DNA from: Celeribacter neptunius
GTDB lineage: Bacteria > Pseudomonadota > Alphaproteobacteria > Rhodobacterales > Rhodobacteraceae
Assembly (NCBI RefSeq): GCF_900113955.1
Contig: NZ_FORH01000001.1
Span: forward strand, 550,395-614,394
DNA length: 64,000 bases
Direction: 5' to 3'
The translations under genes and the position numbers were made by a program. This document shows, one piece after another, positions 47,478-56,840 of the stretch; positions within the stretch are counted from its first letter, which is position 1, and each line of letters starts with the position of its first letter. The notes beneath the pieces were generated by a model, which saw nothing but the letters and a program-made list of their open reading frames with translations, ran no database searches and had not been told where the DNA came from.

Positions 47478-47589
47478 CTGTCCCTTCGCCGGCATGATCC
47501 GGATCAGGTTCGAAGGGTCACCGCGCTGCCCGACGATCCTGCAACCGACGCGCCAGCGATATCTCAGCCCCTTGTCGGGACACCCCTAG
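47478..47589 (-). promoter_or_regulatory. TPP riboswitch upstream of the Nudix remnant and thiD
   Basis: On the minus strand the motif order is GTGTCCC, GGGGCTGAGATATC, then GTGACCCTTCGAACCTGATC and GGATCATGCCGGCGAAGGGA, closing with GGGACAG pairing to the first motif. These are the canonical THI-box strings. It should control the 5' leader of the thiD transcript, which starts about 250 nt before thiD. Confidence 0.96.
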
Positions 47590-47622
47590 GTGGCGCGCAT
47601 CTTATCAAGACGCTGTTCGAAA

Positions 47623-48513
47623 TCAACGCTTGCCGTGCGGGAAGTGTATTGGGTCCAGATGCTTAAGGGTCTCTTCCCGCAAGGTTTCTGCAAGTCTTTC
47701 GGCAAAACGCGACAGGTTCGGGGCCCGCAACAGGCGCAGCTCGATATTCGGCAATGCCGGCAGGCCAAGCTCTGGGCCGACGCAGGTGATATCCTCCGGT
47801 CTGCCGTGATCCGTGCGCACGGCGATGCCGAGACCGATGCGCAAGCCGGACCAGACGGCGGGCAGGCTCGGTGTGGTGAGCGCTGCCCGCCAGCGCGTCT
47901 GGCTGTGGTCCAGCGCCGTAAGCATGGCCTGACGAAACAGGCAGGGGTGGTTGAACATGATCAGGGGCAGGGGATCGGCGATGTGCCTGTCCAGGAGATC
48001 GCGCTGCGCGAGCCAGCGCATGGGGAGTTCGCACAGGGTTTCGCCTTCGGCGGAACTGCCCGGACGGAAGAAGGCGATCGCTGCGTCGATGCGTCCGGCA
48101 CGGACCTCTTCGGCGAGCCTGTGGTTTTCTCCGGCCTGCACGTCGACATGCACGTTCTCGACGTCCTGTCCGAACCTGGCAAGTGTCGCGGGCATCACGT
48201 CCTCGAAGAAATCCTGCGGCAGGCCGAGACGTACAGAGCTCGCGCTTGCCGCCGCGCCAACGGACAGCGCGGCTTCATCGTTCAGCGCGACGATGCGTCG
48301 GGCATAGGCGATGAAAGCCTCGCCCGCCTCGGTCGGCACGAGGCCGCGCCCCTTGCGAACGAAAAGCACTGTGCCCGCCTGTTGCTCCAGCTTCTTGAGA
48401 TGCATGCTGACAGCGGATTGGGAACGGCCCAGTTGAACGGCAGCGCGCGCAAAGCTGCCCAGATCAGACCCGACGACGACCGTCCGGAGCGCGTCCATGT
48501 CAAAGCTTGGCAT
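47623..48513 (-). CDS. LysR-family transcriptional regulator
   Basis: The 296-residue protein has an N-terminal winged helix (FARAAVQLGRSQSAVSMHLK, KLEQQAGTVLFVRKGRGL) and a LysR substrate domain from about 90. The C-terminus is long (LDPIHFPHGKR). Target genes are not evident. It ends 34 bp after the start of the riboswitch region, and the next gene is on the same strand. Confidence 0.93.
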   Translation of the reverse strand: MPSFDMDALRTVVVGSDLGSFARAAVQLGRSQSAVSMHLKKLEQQAGTVLFVRKGRGLVPTEAGEAFIAYARRIVALNDEAALSVGAAASASSVRLGLPQDFFEDVMPATLARFGQDVENVHVDVQAGENHRLAEEVRAGRIDAAIAFFRPGSSAEGETLCELPMRWLAQRDLLDRHIADPLPLIMFNHPCLFRQAMLTALDHSQTRWRAALTTPSLPAVWSGLRIGLGIAVRTDHGRPEDITCVGPELGLPALPNIELRLLRAPNLSRFAERLAETLREETLKHLDPIHFPHGKR

Positions 48514-48727
48514 CAGTTTCGAGTCTCGAATTTTTGGATTTTGATGTATTCGATATTGGCGAGTCTAGCCCCGCGTATCCTTGCCTTCAAGAGGGCGCTC
48601 GCCGGCGGGGCGCGAGTTGTCGACGCCAGATTTACGGCGACAAAGGAGAGTTTCGGGGCGAAAGATGACGAGGGCGGAAATGCGCTGGCAATCGTCGCGG
48701 CGGCCGTGCTCCGACGCTCCCCCCCAC

Positions 48728-49717
48728 TCAGGTTATGATAATCCGGTCGGGTCTTTGCGTTAGATCTGGCACGCCTTCAACTCCTCTTGAAGCCAGTCGA
48801 AGGAATCGCTGCGCCAGCTTCGATCTTGAGCGCTGCGCGCTCTCGACGAACCAATAGGCGGAGCCGGTTCGAAATCGTCCCGGCAAGGCGTGCAGCCGTC
48901 CCATGCGAAGCGCATCGTGCGACAGGGTTTCCCAGGAGAGGAAAGCGCCCTGACCGGCAATGGCCGCATCGAGGCAGAGCGAGGCATCCGAATAGGACGG
49001 CCCGTCCGCGAGTTGCGCGGCGTCCATGCCATTCGGGCGCAGCCAGTGATTCCAGTCAAAGCCCGAGCCGGCGTCGCGGATGATCGGAACGTTCAGCAGG
49101 TCGGCGGGGGTGCGAATGCGATCTGCAAACGCGGGCGCGAAAACCGGAAAGACACGAATATCGGCCAGAGGTATTGCCCTCGTTCCGGCCCAGTCGCCCT
49201 TGCCAACGCGAATGCAGGCGTCGATTTGCTGATCGTCGAGATCTGCGAAATCTGTCGTCGCCTCGATTGAGATTTTGAGCTTGTCCTGACCCTCGGTGAA
49301 CCGGTGCAGACGCCACACCAGCCATTTCGCGGCAAAAACGGGCGGTGCCGAGATCGCAATCCCGTTGGATTGCGTCGGTTGCGCGAGGGCAACCGCGCGC
49401 GCAAGTTCCCGGAAGCCGGCGTGAAGATGATTTTCCAGCTTTCGGGCGGTCTTGGTCGGCTCAAGCCCCTGCGGTGTCCGTCTGAAGAGCCTGACGCCGA
49501 GTTGAGCCTCGACCTTGATCACCTGTTGGCTGATGGCTCCTGGCGTGACGCAGAGCTCATCCGCTGCGGCGTTGAGGTTGCCCAACCGCAAGACGGCCTC
49601 GACGGCGCGCAGGCCGACGAGGGGGAGGCGGGCGCCAGGGGGCCTAAAGGTTTCCTTCACGGCCTGCCTTGAAACCTCGATTGTCGCGCGGCCTCGGCCG
49701 TCGGAGTCTGTCGTCAT
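48728..49717 (-). CDS. LysR-family regulator, GcvA type
   Basis: The 329-residue protein has LPLVGLRAVEAVLRLGNLNA and AADELCVTPGAISQQVIKVE, the GcvA-like helix-turn-helix, and a substrate domain with SAPPVFAAKWLVWRLHRF and SGFDWNHWL. The start is unsure. I use the ATG at 49717, but the first 25 residues (MTTDSDGRGRATIEVSRQAV) are not typical, and a later start near PPGARLPL is possible. The last ~20 residues (GVEGVPDLTQRPDRIIIT) look like a read-through extension. Confidence 0.88.
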   Translation of the reverse strand: MTTDSDGRGRATIEVSRQAVKETFRPPGARLPLVGLRAVEAVLRLGNLNAAADELCVTPGAISQQVIKVEAQLGVRLFRRTPQGLEPTKTARKLENHLHAGFRELARAVALAQPTQSNGIAISAPPVFAAKWLVWRLHRFTEGQDKLKISIEATTDFADLDDQQIDACIRVGKGDWAGTRAIPLADIRVFPVFAPAFADRIRTPADLLNVPIIRDAGSGFDWNHWLRPNGMDAAQLADGPSYSDASLCLDAAIAGQGAFLSWETLSHDALRMGRLHALPGRFRTGSAYWFVESAQRSRSKLAQRFLRLASRGVEGVPDLTQRPDRIIIT

Positions 49718-50421
49718 GTTTGGATCGTTCCACAGAGTGTTGCGCCGTTGGCGCCGGGCCCGCGGCTTGTGCCGCATCCGGGAGGCGCGCCGTGTCGCGG
49801 AGGCCGCGCGTCGGCAATGGGATCGAGATCCTTTGTCTCACCCGGCACTGAGCCGGATGAGCTGCCGCGATCTTGCCGACCTGCCGTTCGATCGCGACAG
49901 GCTAAAATCCGATTGAACGGGGGGACAGCATCGTTTTGCTGCTGCGGGATCTGTTTCCGACCGTCGCGCTGCGGCGACCGAACGGCGTTGTGTTCTTGTG
50001 AATTCATGACATCTGCCTCTATTTTTCTTCATAGGGTAGACGGTATTAATGCCTCTGAAAAACGAATGTTAATGAAGTTTCGGTTTCGATTTTTCGATTG
50101 ATATGTGTGCGTCATCCTTCGGCGAATGCTGTTGCGATAAATGCCGACGGCATCCAGGCAAAGTGCGCTTTTAAAGAGGTCAGGTTTAAAGAGGCCAGGT
50201 TTAAAAGGGGGGGGGGCAGACGGAGGCTCTCCCCGCATCTTAGGGGGACGCAATCGCCGGATGGATTGCCAGGGTTTGGCGACGACGATAACGGTGCCGA
50301 GATGAGTGGCTCGCCGCCTTTTGACTGTGGCTGACCGCATGCCTCGGGTTTGTCTCGAAAATCGGATGCCTGCCGACAGGTGTTGCTCGACCTTTGCTCC
50401 GCGGAGGATTATCTATGATCC
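49718..50421. other. Non-coding region upstream of the decayed gntR
   Basis: About 700 bp without a supported gene. The part 50020-50160 is clearly AT-rich for this genome, and is followed by the short tandem repeats at 50170-50206 and a ten-G run. It may hold promoters for the LysR gene and the former gntR. Confidence 0.5.
50170..50216. repeat. 15-bp tandem repeat followed by ten G
   Basis: TTTAAAGAGGTCAGG, then TTTAAAGAGGCCAGG, then a partial TTTAAAAGGGG lie head to tail from 50170. The last unit runs into ten consecutive G at 50207-50216. Such a structure is prone to slippage. It lies 200 bp upstream of the gntR remnant. Confidence 0.75.
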
Positions 50422-50845
50422 ATGTCGACTGCAAAATCAGAACCCCTGGCGTCGCGTATCAGCAGTGAGCTGGCCGGCCGCATCATCTCAGGTCGGATCG
50501 CGGCGGGCGCCCGCTTGCGTCAGGATCAGATCGCCGAGGAATTCGGTGCCAGCCATGTGCCGGTACGGGAGGCGTTCCGTTTGCTGGAAGCGCAGGGCCT
50601 GGTTGAAAACGTGCCGCGACGGGGAGTCCGGGTCGCGGCTTTCAGCCTGGACGATCTCCGGGAAGTCGCTGAAATGCGTGCGGCGCTTGAGGTGCTGGCG
50701 CTTCGCAATGCCGCACCGCATCTGACCGCGGCCATCCTGGACGAAGCCGAAGAGGCTACGCGACTGGGGGATCGTGCGAGCAACGTGGAGGCCTGGGAAG
50801 AGGCAAACCGCAGATTTCACAGGCTGATCCTGACGCCCTGTCGCT
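50422..50845 (+). pseudogene. Truncated GntR-family (FCD type) regulator
   Basis: The first ~138 codons encode a normal GntR winged helix (LAGRIISGRIAAGARLRQDQ, IAEEFGASHVPVREAFRLLE, VENVPRRGVRVA) and the beginning of an FCD ligand domain (DLREVAEMRAALEVLALRNA, EEANRRFHRLILTPC). Homology ends abruptly near 50845, where the frame runs into out-of-frame transporter sequence and stops at 50907. About 80 residues of the FCD domain, with its later metal-binding His residues, are lost. This is best explained by a deletion joining it to the MFS gene. Confidence 0.85.
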
Positions 50846-51566
50846 CGGTGTGCCTGCGGGCACGTTCTTGGGGGCCATTCTTGGCTGGCGCGCCTGTTTC
50901 GGCCTGATGAGCCTTCTGACGCTGGGTCTGACCCTTTGGGTGCTGGCCAAGGTTCCGGATTTCGCTGGTGAGCCCGCGGGCCAGCGCCGCACCCTGCGCG
51001 GCGTTCTGAGGCTCCCGGGCATTCGCCCGGTGCTCGGCGTCGTGTTGAGCTTCGTGCTGGCCCACAACATCCTTTACACCTACATCGCGCCCTTTCTTGC
51101 CGGGGCCGGGATGGCCGGGCGCACGGATGCCGTGTTGCTGGTTTTCGGCCTCGCCTCGCTAGTCAGCATCTGGGTGGTTGGGGTGCTGATCGACACCCGC
51201 CTGCGGCCGCTGACCCTTGCCAGTATCGCGCTCTTCGCGCTGGCGGCGGGGATGTTCTGGCTCTGGCGCGACGCGCCGTTGGCAATCTATGCGGCCAGCG
51301 CGATCTGGGGACTGGCATTCGGCGGATGCGCGACCCTGTTCCAGACTGCCAGCGCTAGGGCGGCAGGGCCGTCGGCGGACCTGGCGCAATCCATGCTCGT
51401 GACCATGTGGAACACCGCGATTGCAGGCGGTGGGCTGGCGGGCGGCTTGTTGCTTGAGCGGTTTGGACCGGCGAGCCTTGCGCCCAGCCTGCTGATCCTG
51501 ATCGCGCTGGCATGGGGGCTTACGCTGCGCGCGCGGGATCATGGGTTTGCAACCTCACCCCATTAG
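50835..51566 (+). pseudogene. Truncated MFS transporter (C-terminal part)
   Basis: From about 50835, in another frame, sequence reads ALSLGVPAGTFLGAILGWRA, the fourth/fifth helix of a drug:H+ antiporter-type MFS protein (Bcr/AraJ-like), and continues through about seven helices to RARDHGFATSPH. The first ~130 residues (about four helices) and the start codon are absent. The 5' end is replaced by the gntR fragment, so the protein is almost surely not functional. Confidence 0.87.
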
Positions 51567-51616
51567 GGCGCGGGGCGGCCCGAGGAAGAGGGCCGCCCGA
51601 AAGACAGAGACCTCGT

Positions 51617-52592
51617 TCAGGCGATCTGGCGCAAGGCGATCTGCGCCACCTCACGGATCGCGGCGACCGAGGGGCGTACGCTGTCGAGGCGGGTGTCGAT
51701 ATAGACCGCCAGCACGAAGCGCGGCCCGTCGGGTGACCAGAGTGCCGCGATATCGTTGGCGGCGCCGTTGGGCGTGGTGCCGGGCTTGTTGGCGACCGTC
51801 CAACTGCCGGGCACGGCGGCGCGGATACGATCCTTGGCGTTCTGTTCGTTGCGCATCCAGGCGACAAGCTGCTGGCGCGCGCCCTCACTCAGCACCGAGG
51901 TGCCAAGGGTGAGCCGCTCGACGGTTCGCGCCATCGCCTCGGGAGTGGTGGTATCGCGCGGATCGTTGGGGGTATTCGCGTTCAGGGCCATCTCGGTGCG
52001 GTCGAGACGGCTGACATCGTCGCCAATGTCGCGAAAGAACCCGGTCACGGCAGCCGGACCACCGACACGGTCGAGCAGGAGATTCGCGGCGGTATTGTCG
52101 CTGCGCTCGACGATTGCCTTGCAGAGCGTGCGGATCTCGAGTGTGCCCGAAGGGGGCTGTTGCGAGGTCACGGGCGAGGTCGGCAGGAGCGGTACGCCGT
52201 TCAGGCTCAGCCGTTCATCGAGATCCAGCTCTCCCCGGTCGGCCCGTTGCAGGCAGAGCGCGGCGAGAGAGGCCTTGAAGGTCGAGCACATTGCAAAGCG
52301 TTCTCCCGCGCGATGGGAAAACTCGGCGCCGGTGTCGATGTTGCGGGCAAAGACGCCGACCCGGGCGGCGAGCGCCTGCTCGATCTCGCGCACCGGCGTG
52401 GGCCGGTTGCATGCCCGTCAGTGTCATCGCTGAAAGACAGAGCGGCACGATCCTGCTCCAGCCGGCGGCAAGGCGTTTCTTTCTTGAACCGATCTTGCCT
52501 GGGGTCTGGTGTCCTCGATGCGGTGTCTTCCATCCGTTCGGAACAGGTCTTGCCGTGCGCCCAGATGCGGGGCGTGGGGTGGTCTGTGTCAT
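51617..52592 (-). pseudogene. Class A beta-lactamase, frameshifted between signal peptide and mature domain
   Basis: The mature domain (51617-52393) has the active-site motifs CSTFKA (Ser70-x-x-Lys73), SDN in VERSDNTAANLLL, and the Glu166 motif TEMALN. The Lys234 motif is KPG instead of KTG/KSG. A good Sec signal (RIVPLCLSAMTLTGMQPAHA) lies directly upstream but in a frame shifted by one base, with a plausible start at 52592 (GAGG 8 nt upstream). The mature frame has a stop just before it. The join falls at about 52393-52402. Either a real frameshift or a base-call error explains this. As written, an intact secreted enzyme cannot be made. Confidence 0.85.
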
Positions 52593-52810
52593 GTGTACTG
52601 CCTCGGTGTTTTGGACGAACCCTAGGGCAGCTTTGGCCTTTCGGAAAAGTGAATGTTTCAAAAAGCCGGTTGTGGAAATCGGGACGATGGGCGCGGTCGG
52701 GATCTCATGACCTCCTGAGCTCTGTCTGGGCGGGGCTCCGGTTGCCATCAAGAAAACCTATATCAGGGGGCAGCAAAACTGCATTGTGCAGACCAGACCG
52801 GAATGTGCTT

Positions 52811-53998
52811 ATGCCGCACATGGACACGCAAACCTCGCACATCACACAGGCCGAACGCCTCTCGCCGGCTTTGGTTCTCCTCCTGGCCATGGGGGCAGGG
52901 GCCGCCGTCGCCAACAGCTATTACAATCAGGCCCTGCTTGGCCATCTGACCGCTGATTTCGACCTGCGCGCCGGCTTTGCCGTTGCCGTGCCGGTCCTGA
53001 CACAGCTCGGCAATGCTGTCGGTGTGCTCTTTCTGGCGCCGCTCGGAGACCGGATCGAGCGGAAATCCCTCATTCTGGTGACGATCGGCGCATTGGCGGT
53101 TGCGCTCATCGGTGCCGCCGTCGCTCCCGGTTTCATATGGCTTGCGGTTGCCAGCCTTGCCGTCGGTCTGGGCGCCACCGTTGCACAGCAGATCGTGCCG
53201 CTCGCCGTTCATCTCGCCGCGCCGGCGGAACGCGGCCGGGTCCTTGGCACCGTGACGGGTGGCATTCTGATCGGTATTCTGCTCGCCAGGGCGGTTGGCG
53301 GGCTGATCTCCGATACCTGGGGATGGTCCGTCGTATTCTGGTTCGCCGCAGCCCTGATGATTGTGATCGGTGCCGCCTTGGCGATCTGGCTCCCCCGTGT
53401 CCCGCCGACGACCACCCTGAGCTATCCGCGCCTGATCGGTTCTCTTTGGGGACTGATACGGAGCCATCGCATCCTCAGGCGCGCGGTTGCGGTGCAATTC
53501 CTGATCTTCGCCGCCTTTATCGGTTTCTGGTCGACACTCGCGCTGCTGCTGGCCGAACCGGTCTATGGGCTCGGTGGCGCGGCTGTGGGCCTTCTGGCAC
53601 TCGTTGGCGTGGCCGGAGCTCTGGCTGCGCCCATGGCCGGTGCGATGTCGGATCGGTACGGCGCGGGTCCGATCGTTTCCATCGGGGCGTGCCTTGTCCT
53701 GATTGCCTTCCTTGTTTTCTGGCTCTGGCAAGCCTCCCTTGTCGGGCTGGTCGTCGGCATTCTTGTGCTGGATCTTGCGGTGCAGTCGTCGCAGGTGGCC
53801 AATCAGGCGCGCATCTATGCGCTCGATCCGACGGCACGAAGCCGGCTGAACACCGTCTTCATGGCAACGATGCTTGCCGGCGGTGCCTTTGGGGCAGGGA
53901 TCGGTGGCGCCGCCTATGTCTATTGGGGGTGGAGCGGTGTGTGTGCCTTTGGCGTGCTGTCCGCCGCGCTGGCGTTCCTGTTGTCGCACAGGTCGTGA
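52811..53998 (+). CDS. MFS transporter (sugar efflux/multidrug type)
   Basis: The 395-residue protein has twelve membrane helices. GDRIERKSLILVTIGALAVA is the helix 2-3 motif (GxLaDrxGRkxxl-like) and AAPAERGRVLGTVTGGILIG the helix 5 region. SDRYGAGPIVSIGACLVLIA repeats the motif in the second half. The substrate is unknown. The start at 52811 gives MPHMDTQTSHITQAERLSPA. It ends 42 bp before the convergent LysR gene, with the triple CCGTCAA repeat in between (about 54025-54045). Confidence 0.92.
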   Translation: MPHMDTQTSHITQAERLSPALVLLLAMGAGAAVANSYYNQALLGHLTADFDLRAGFAVAVPVLTQLGNAVGVLFLAPLGDRIERKSLILVTIGALAVALIGAAVAPGFIWLAVASLAVGLGATVAQQIVPLAVHLAAPAERGRVLGTVTGGILIGILLARAVGGLISDTWGWSVVFWFAAALMIVIGAALAIWLPRVPPTTTLSYPRLIGSLWGLIRSHRILRRAVAVQFLIFAAFIGFWSTLALLLAEPVYGLGGAAVGLLALVGVAGALAAPMAGAMSDRYGAGPIVSIGACLVLIAFLVFWLWQASLVGLVVGILVLDLAVQSSQVANQARIYALDPTARSRLNTVFMATMLAGGAFGAGIGGAAYVYWGWSGVCAFGVLSAALAFLLSHRS

Positions 53999-54040
53999 GG
54001 TTTCCGCCGCTCCAGATAGGTCACCGTCAACCGTCAACCG

Positions 54041-54946
54041 TCAACTGTCAGCCGGCCGGGCCGGAACGGGCGGCTGTGAAACACCGAGGGCGCGATAGCC
54101 GTCCTCCTCGACGATTTGCCGGATCAGGGCGCGAACCGCTCGCGATTGTGCACTCTTGCCAAGGCGCGCGACTGTGGCGACGGAGGGAGGTGTTGCGAGC
54201 GCTTCGGTGATCGTCTCCATGTCGGCGTCGACATGTCCCGCATTGAGCAAGCTGATGCCAAGCCCCGACCGCACGGCGCTCAGAATGCCCGACAGGCTCG
54301 CGCATCGCATGACGGTCGAGAACCCGTGTGGCGGCAAAGGTGCGGCGTCCATGGCCCAGCGGCGGTAAAAACAGGTCTCGTCGAAGGCGAGAAACGGGAG
54401 CGGTCGCGCCCAGTCGAGTTCGAGATCGCGGGCTTTGACCCAGGCAAGCTTCGACTCGGATAGCAGAGTGTCATCGGTCCGCCGCTGGTCGGGAAAAAGC
54501 TGGAAGATGCCGACGTCGATCTCGCCCCGGTCGAGCTGGGCTTGAATCGTCAGGCTCTGGGACACTTCCGTGAGAACGGTGACATCGGGCTGAAGCCGGG
54601 CGAAGCGGCCGAGAACGCGGGCCAATGCGCCATGTGTGGTTTCCTCGGTCACGCCCAGCCGGACCAGACCGTTGAGCGGATCGGTGCTGAGGCTGGCGAC
54701 CGCCTCGTCATGAATCGCAAGCATGCGACGGGCGTAATGCAGCAGGCGCTCTCCCTCCGGCGTAAACGCGGGCCGCCCCAGGCGCCGGTCGAGAAGCTTG
54801 CAGCCCAGCGCCTCTTCCAGGCGTCTGATCTTGTGGGAGACCGCCGACTGGGACAGTGCCAGGCGATGCGCCGCCCGCGTGACCCCGCCATTGTCTCTGA
54901 TCGCGCAGAGCGCCTGAAGTGCGCCGATGTCCAGTTTCGATGCCAT
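54041..54946 (-). CDS. LysR-family regulator next to the hydrolase genes
   Basis: The 301-residue protein has GALQALCAIRDNGGVTRAAH and LALSQSAVSHKIRRLEEALG (helix-turn-helix), then a substrate domain with EETTHGALARVLGRFARLQP and SGLGISLLNAGHV. The ATG at 54946 is preferred to one 9 codons earlier. It is divergent from the first hydrolase (103 bp), the usual LysR-target layout, so it probably controls 55050-56785. Confidence 0.92.
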   Translation of the reverse strand: MASKLDIGALQALCAIRDNGGVTRAAHRLALSQSAVSHKIRRLEEALGCKLLDRRLGRPAFTPEGERLLHYARRMLAIHDEAVASLSTDPLNGLVRLGVTEETTHGALARVLGRFARLQPDVTVLTEVSQSLTIQAQLDRGEIDVGIFQLFPDQRRTDDTLLSESKLAWVKARDLELDWARPLPFLAFDETCFYRRWAMDAAPLPPHGFSTVMRCASLSGILSAVRSGLGISLLNAGHVDADMETITEALATPPSVATVARLGKSAQSRAVRALIRQIVEEDGYRALGVSQPPVPARPADS

Positions 54947-55017
54947 GGCATAGTCATGACAAAATTGGATCATTTAATCAATTCATTTCATTTTAGTCAT
55001 ATATGCCCATGACCTAG

Positions 55018-55038
55018 GTTGCGGCTGACACCCGCAAC
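55018..55038 (+). promoter_or_regulatory. Inverted repeat before the first hydrolase gene
   Basis: GTTGCGG and CCGCAAC form a perfect 7-bp dyad with a 7-nt spacer, ending 2 nt before the GGAG ribosome site. Upstream lies an AT-rich stretch (ATTTAATCAATTCATTTC) with two ATGAC/GTCAT pairs. It could be a LysR operator or an mRNA stem that hides the ribosome site. Confidence 0.5.
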
Positions 55039-55049
55039 TGGAGATCGAC

Positions 55050-55910
55050 ATGAACCGCATCCTCGGGCAGCACGCCCTGATCAACGGCAACCGCATCGCC
55101 TATGGCGTGCATGGGCAGGGCGCGCCGGTCGTTCTCCTGCACGGAACGCCCTCATCTTCGCTGATCTGGCGCAATGTGCTGCCGCAATTGGTGGCATCCG
55201 GGTATCGCGTCCATGTCTACGACCTGTTGGGCTATGGTGCCTCCGAACGCCCCGCGGATCCGACCGTCGACACTTCGATCAGCGCGCAGGTTCCGGTTCT
55301 CGAAGCCCTGTTGGCGCATTGGCAGCTGGATACGATCCATCTCGTCGGTCATGATTTCGGCGGTGGCATCGCGCAGCGTTTTGGCGTGTTCAATCCCGGG
55401 CGTCTCCGGTCGCTCACGCTCATGGATACCGTCAGTTTCGACAGCTCCCCGTCGCAGCGGACCAGGGAACAGCTGGAAGCGGGGCTGGAAACCCTGATCA
55501 AGACCTCTGACGCCGCCCATCGCGCCCATTTCCGCGACTGGCTGTTGTCGGCGGTCTGGAACAAGCCGGCCTTCGCCGACGATGTCTTGTCGGCCTATGT
55601 GGAGATGATTTCGGGGCCGGTCGGTCAGGGCAGCTATTTCCAGCATCAGGCGCGCACCTACGAGGCCAGGCATACGATGGAGATCGCCGACAGGTTGCAC
55701 GAGCTGGCCGCGCTGCCGGTCAAGATCATCTGGGGGGCAGAGGATGCCTGGCAGTCGGTCGATTGCGGCGAACGGCTGCAACGCGCGATTCCCGGATCGG
55801 AGCTGAGCGTTGTCGAAGAGGCCGGGCATTTCGCGCCCGAAGACCGGCCCGTCATGATCGCCGAGCTCCTGATCGAATTCTTCGACAGGCACCGCGCCCG
55901 CGGCACTTGA
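55050..55910 (+). CDS. Alpha/beta hydrolase with aspartate nucleophile (dehalogenase/epoxide-hydrolase type)
   Basis: The 286-residue protein has PVVLLHGTPSSSLIWRNVLP (oxyanion loop), DLLGYGASERP, and the nucleophile elbow HLVGHDFGGGIAQRFGVF, with Asp102 where many relatives have Ser. LPVKIIWGAEDAWQ carries the acid Asp and VVEEAGHFAPEDRP the base His. An Asp nucleophile is typical of haloalkane dehalogenases, haloacetate dehalogenases and epoxide hydrolases. The Trp after Asp in dehalogenases is Phe here. It is paired with a paralogue 62 bp downstream. Confidence 0.9.
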   Translation: MNRILGQHALINGNRIAYGVHGQGAPVVLLHGTPSSSLIWRNVLPQLVASGYRVHVYDLLGYGASERPADPTVDTSISAQVPVLEALLAHWQLDTIHLVGHDFGGGIAQRFGVFNPGRLRSLTLMDTVSFDSSPSQRTREQLEAGLETLIKTSDAAHRAHFRDWLLSAVWNKPAFADDVLSAYVEMISGPVGQGSYFQHQARTYEARHTMEIADRLHELAALPVKIIWGAEDAWQSVDCGERLQRAIPGSELSVVEEAGHFAPEDRPVMIAELLIEFFDRHRARGT

Positions 55911-55972
55911 GAGGCCGCTCCGGCCCCGGCGCCACATCGCCAATTGCCAATCACCAATGAGAGACGCACAAC

Positions 55973-56785
55973 ATGCTGGATCTGCCGAACACCACGATCA
56001 TCGAGGGCAACGCCGTCCGCTGGGGGAAAACCGGCGACGGCCCGCCGCTCGTCGCAATTCACGGAACGCCGTTTTCCTCTCAGGTCTGGCGCCGGATCGT
56101 GCCGCTGCTGACCGACCGGCGGACGGTCTATTACTTCGATCTGGTGGGATACGGACAGTCGGAAATGCGCGCTGGGCAGGATGTCTCGCTGGCGGTGCAG
56201 AACCGGGTTCTGGCCGCGCTGTTCGCCGAGTGGGGGCTCGACCGGCCGGAGGTTCTGGCGCATGATTTCGGCGGTGCCACTGCGCTGCGCGCCTATTACC
56301 TGAACGGGTTGCGCTATGCCGCGCTGACGCTCTTCGACGCCGTGGCGCTGGCGCCCTGGGGTTCGCCGCTGGTGCAGCATGTGCGCCGACACGAGGCGGC
56401 GTTTTCCGGCATGCCGGACTATATGCACCGGGCCGTGCTGCGAGCCTACCTGCAGACCGCCGCGCATGAGCCGCTGTCGGAAGAGGCGCTGGAGATCTAC
56501 TCTGCTCCCTGGCTCGGCCCGGTGGGACAGCCGGCCTTCTATCGCCAGATCGCCCAGATGGATCAGCACTTCACCGATGAGGTCGAGCGGCTCTATGCCA
56601 AGATGGATTGCTCGGTGACGGTTCTCTGGGGGCGGAATGACGACTGGATCCCCTATGAGACGGGCCAGGCATTGGCCGCGATACTCTCCGATCATCCCTG
56701 TATCCCGATCCCGAATGCCGGGCATCTGGTGCAAGAGGACCGGCCCGAGGCTCTGATGGCCGCGATCCTGAAAAGATGGAACTGA
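55973..56785 (+). CDS. Second alpha/beta hydrolase with aspartate nucleophile
   Basis: The 270-residue protein resembles its neighbour: PLVAIHGTPFSSQVWRRIVP, DLVGYGQSEMRAGQ, VLAHDFGGATALRAYYLNGL with Asp98, VTVLWGRNDDWIPYETG and IPNAGHLVQEDRPEAL for the other catalytic residues. The two genes likely arose by duplication and form one transcript. The substrate is not known. Confidence 0.9.
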   Translation: MLDLPNTTIIEGNAVRWGKTGDGPPLVAIHGTPFSSQVWRRIVPLLTDRRTVYYFDLVGYGQSEMRAGQDVSLAVQNRVLAALFAEWGLDRPEVLAHDFGGATALRAYYLNGLRYAALTLFDAVALAPWGSPLVQHVRRHEAAFSGMPDYMHRAVLRAYLQTAAHEPLSEEALEIYSAPWLGPVGQPAFYRQIAQMDQHFTDEVERLYAKMDCSVTVLWGRNDDWIPYETGQALAAILSDHPCIPIPNAGHLVQEDRPEALMAAILKRWN

Positions 56786-56840
56786 GCTGGCCAGGTCGCG
56801 GCCAGCTCTCCCGACAGGTTTCGAAAGGCGCCCGCGCCGC

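Noticed and set aside
54021-54050. CCGTCAA repeated three times at the end of the MFS transporter gene
   Set aside because: Only three short units at a convergent gene junction. It is too little to interpret as a regulatory or mobile element.
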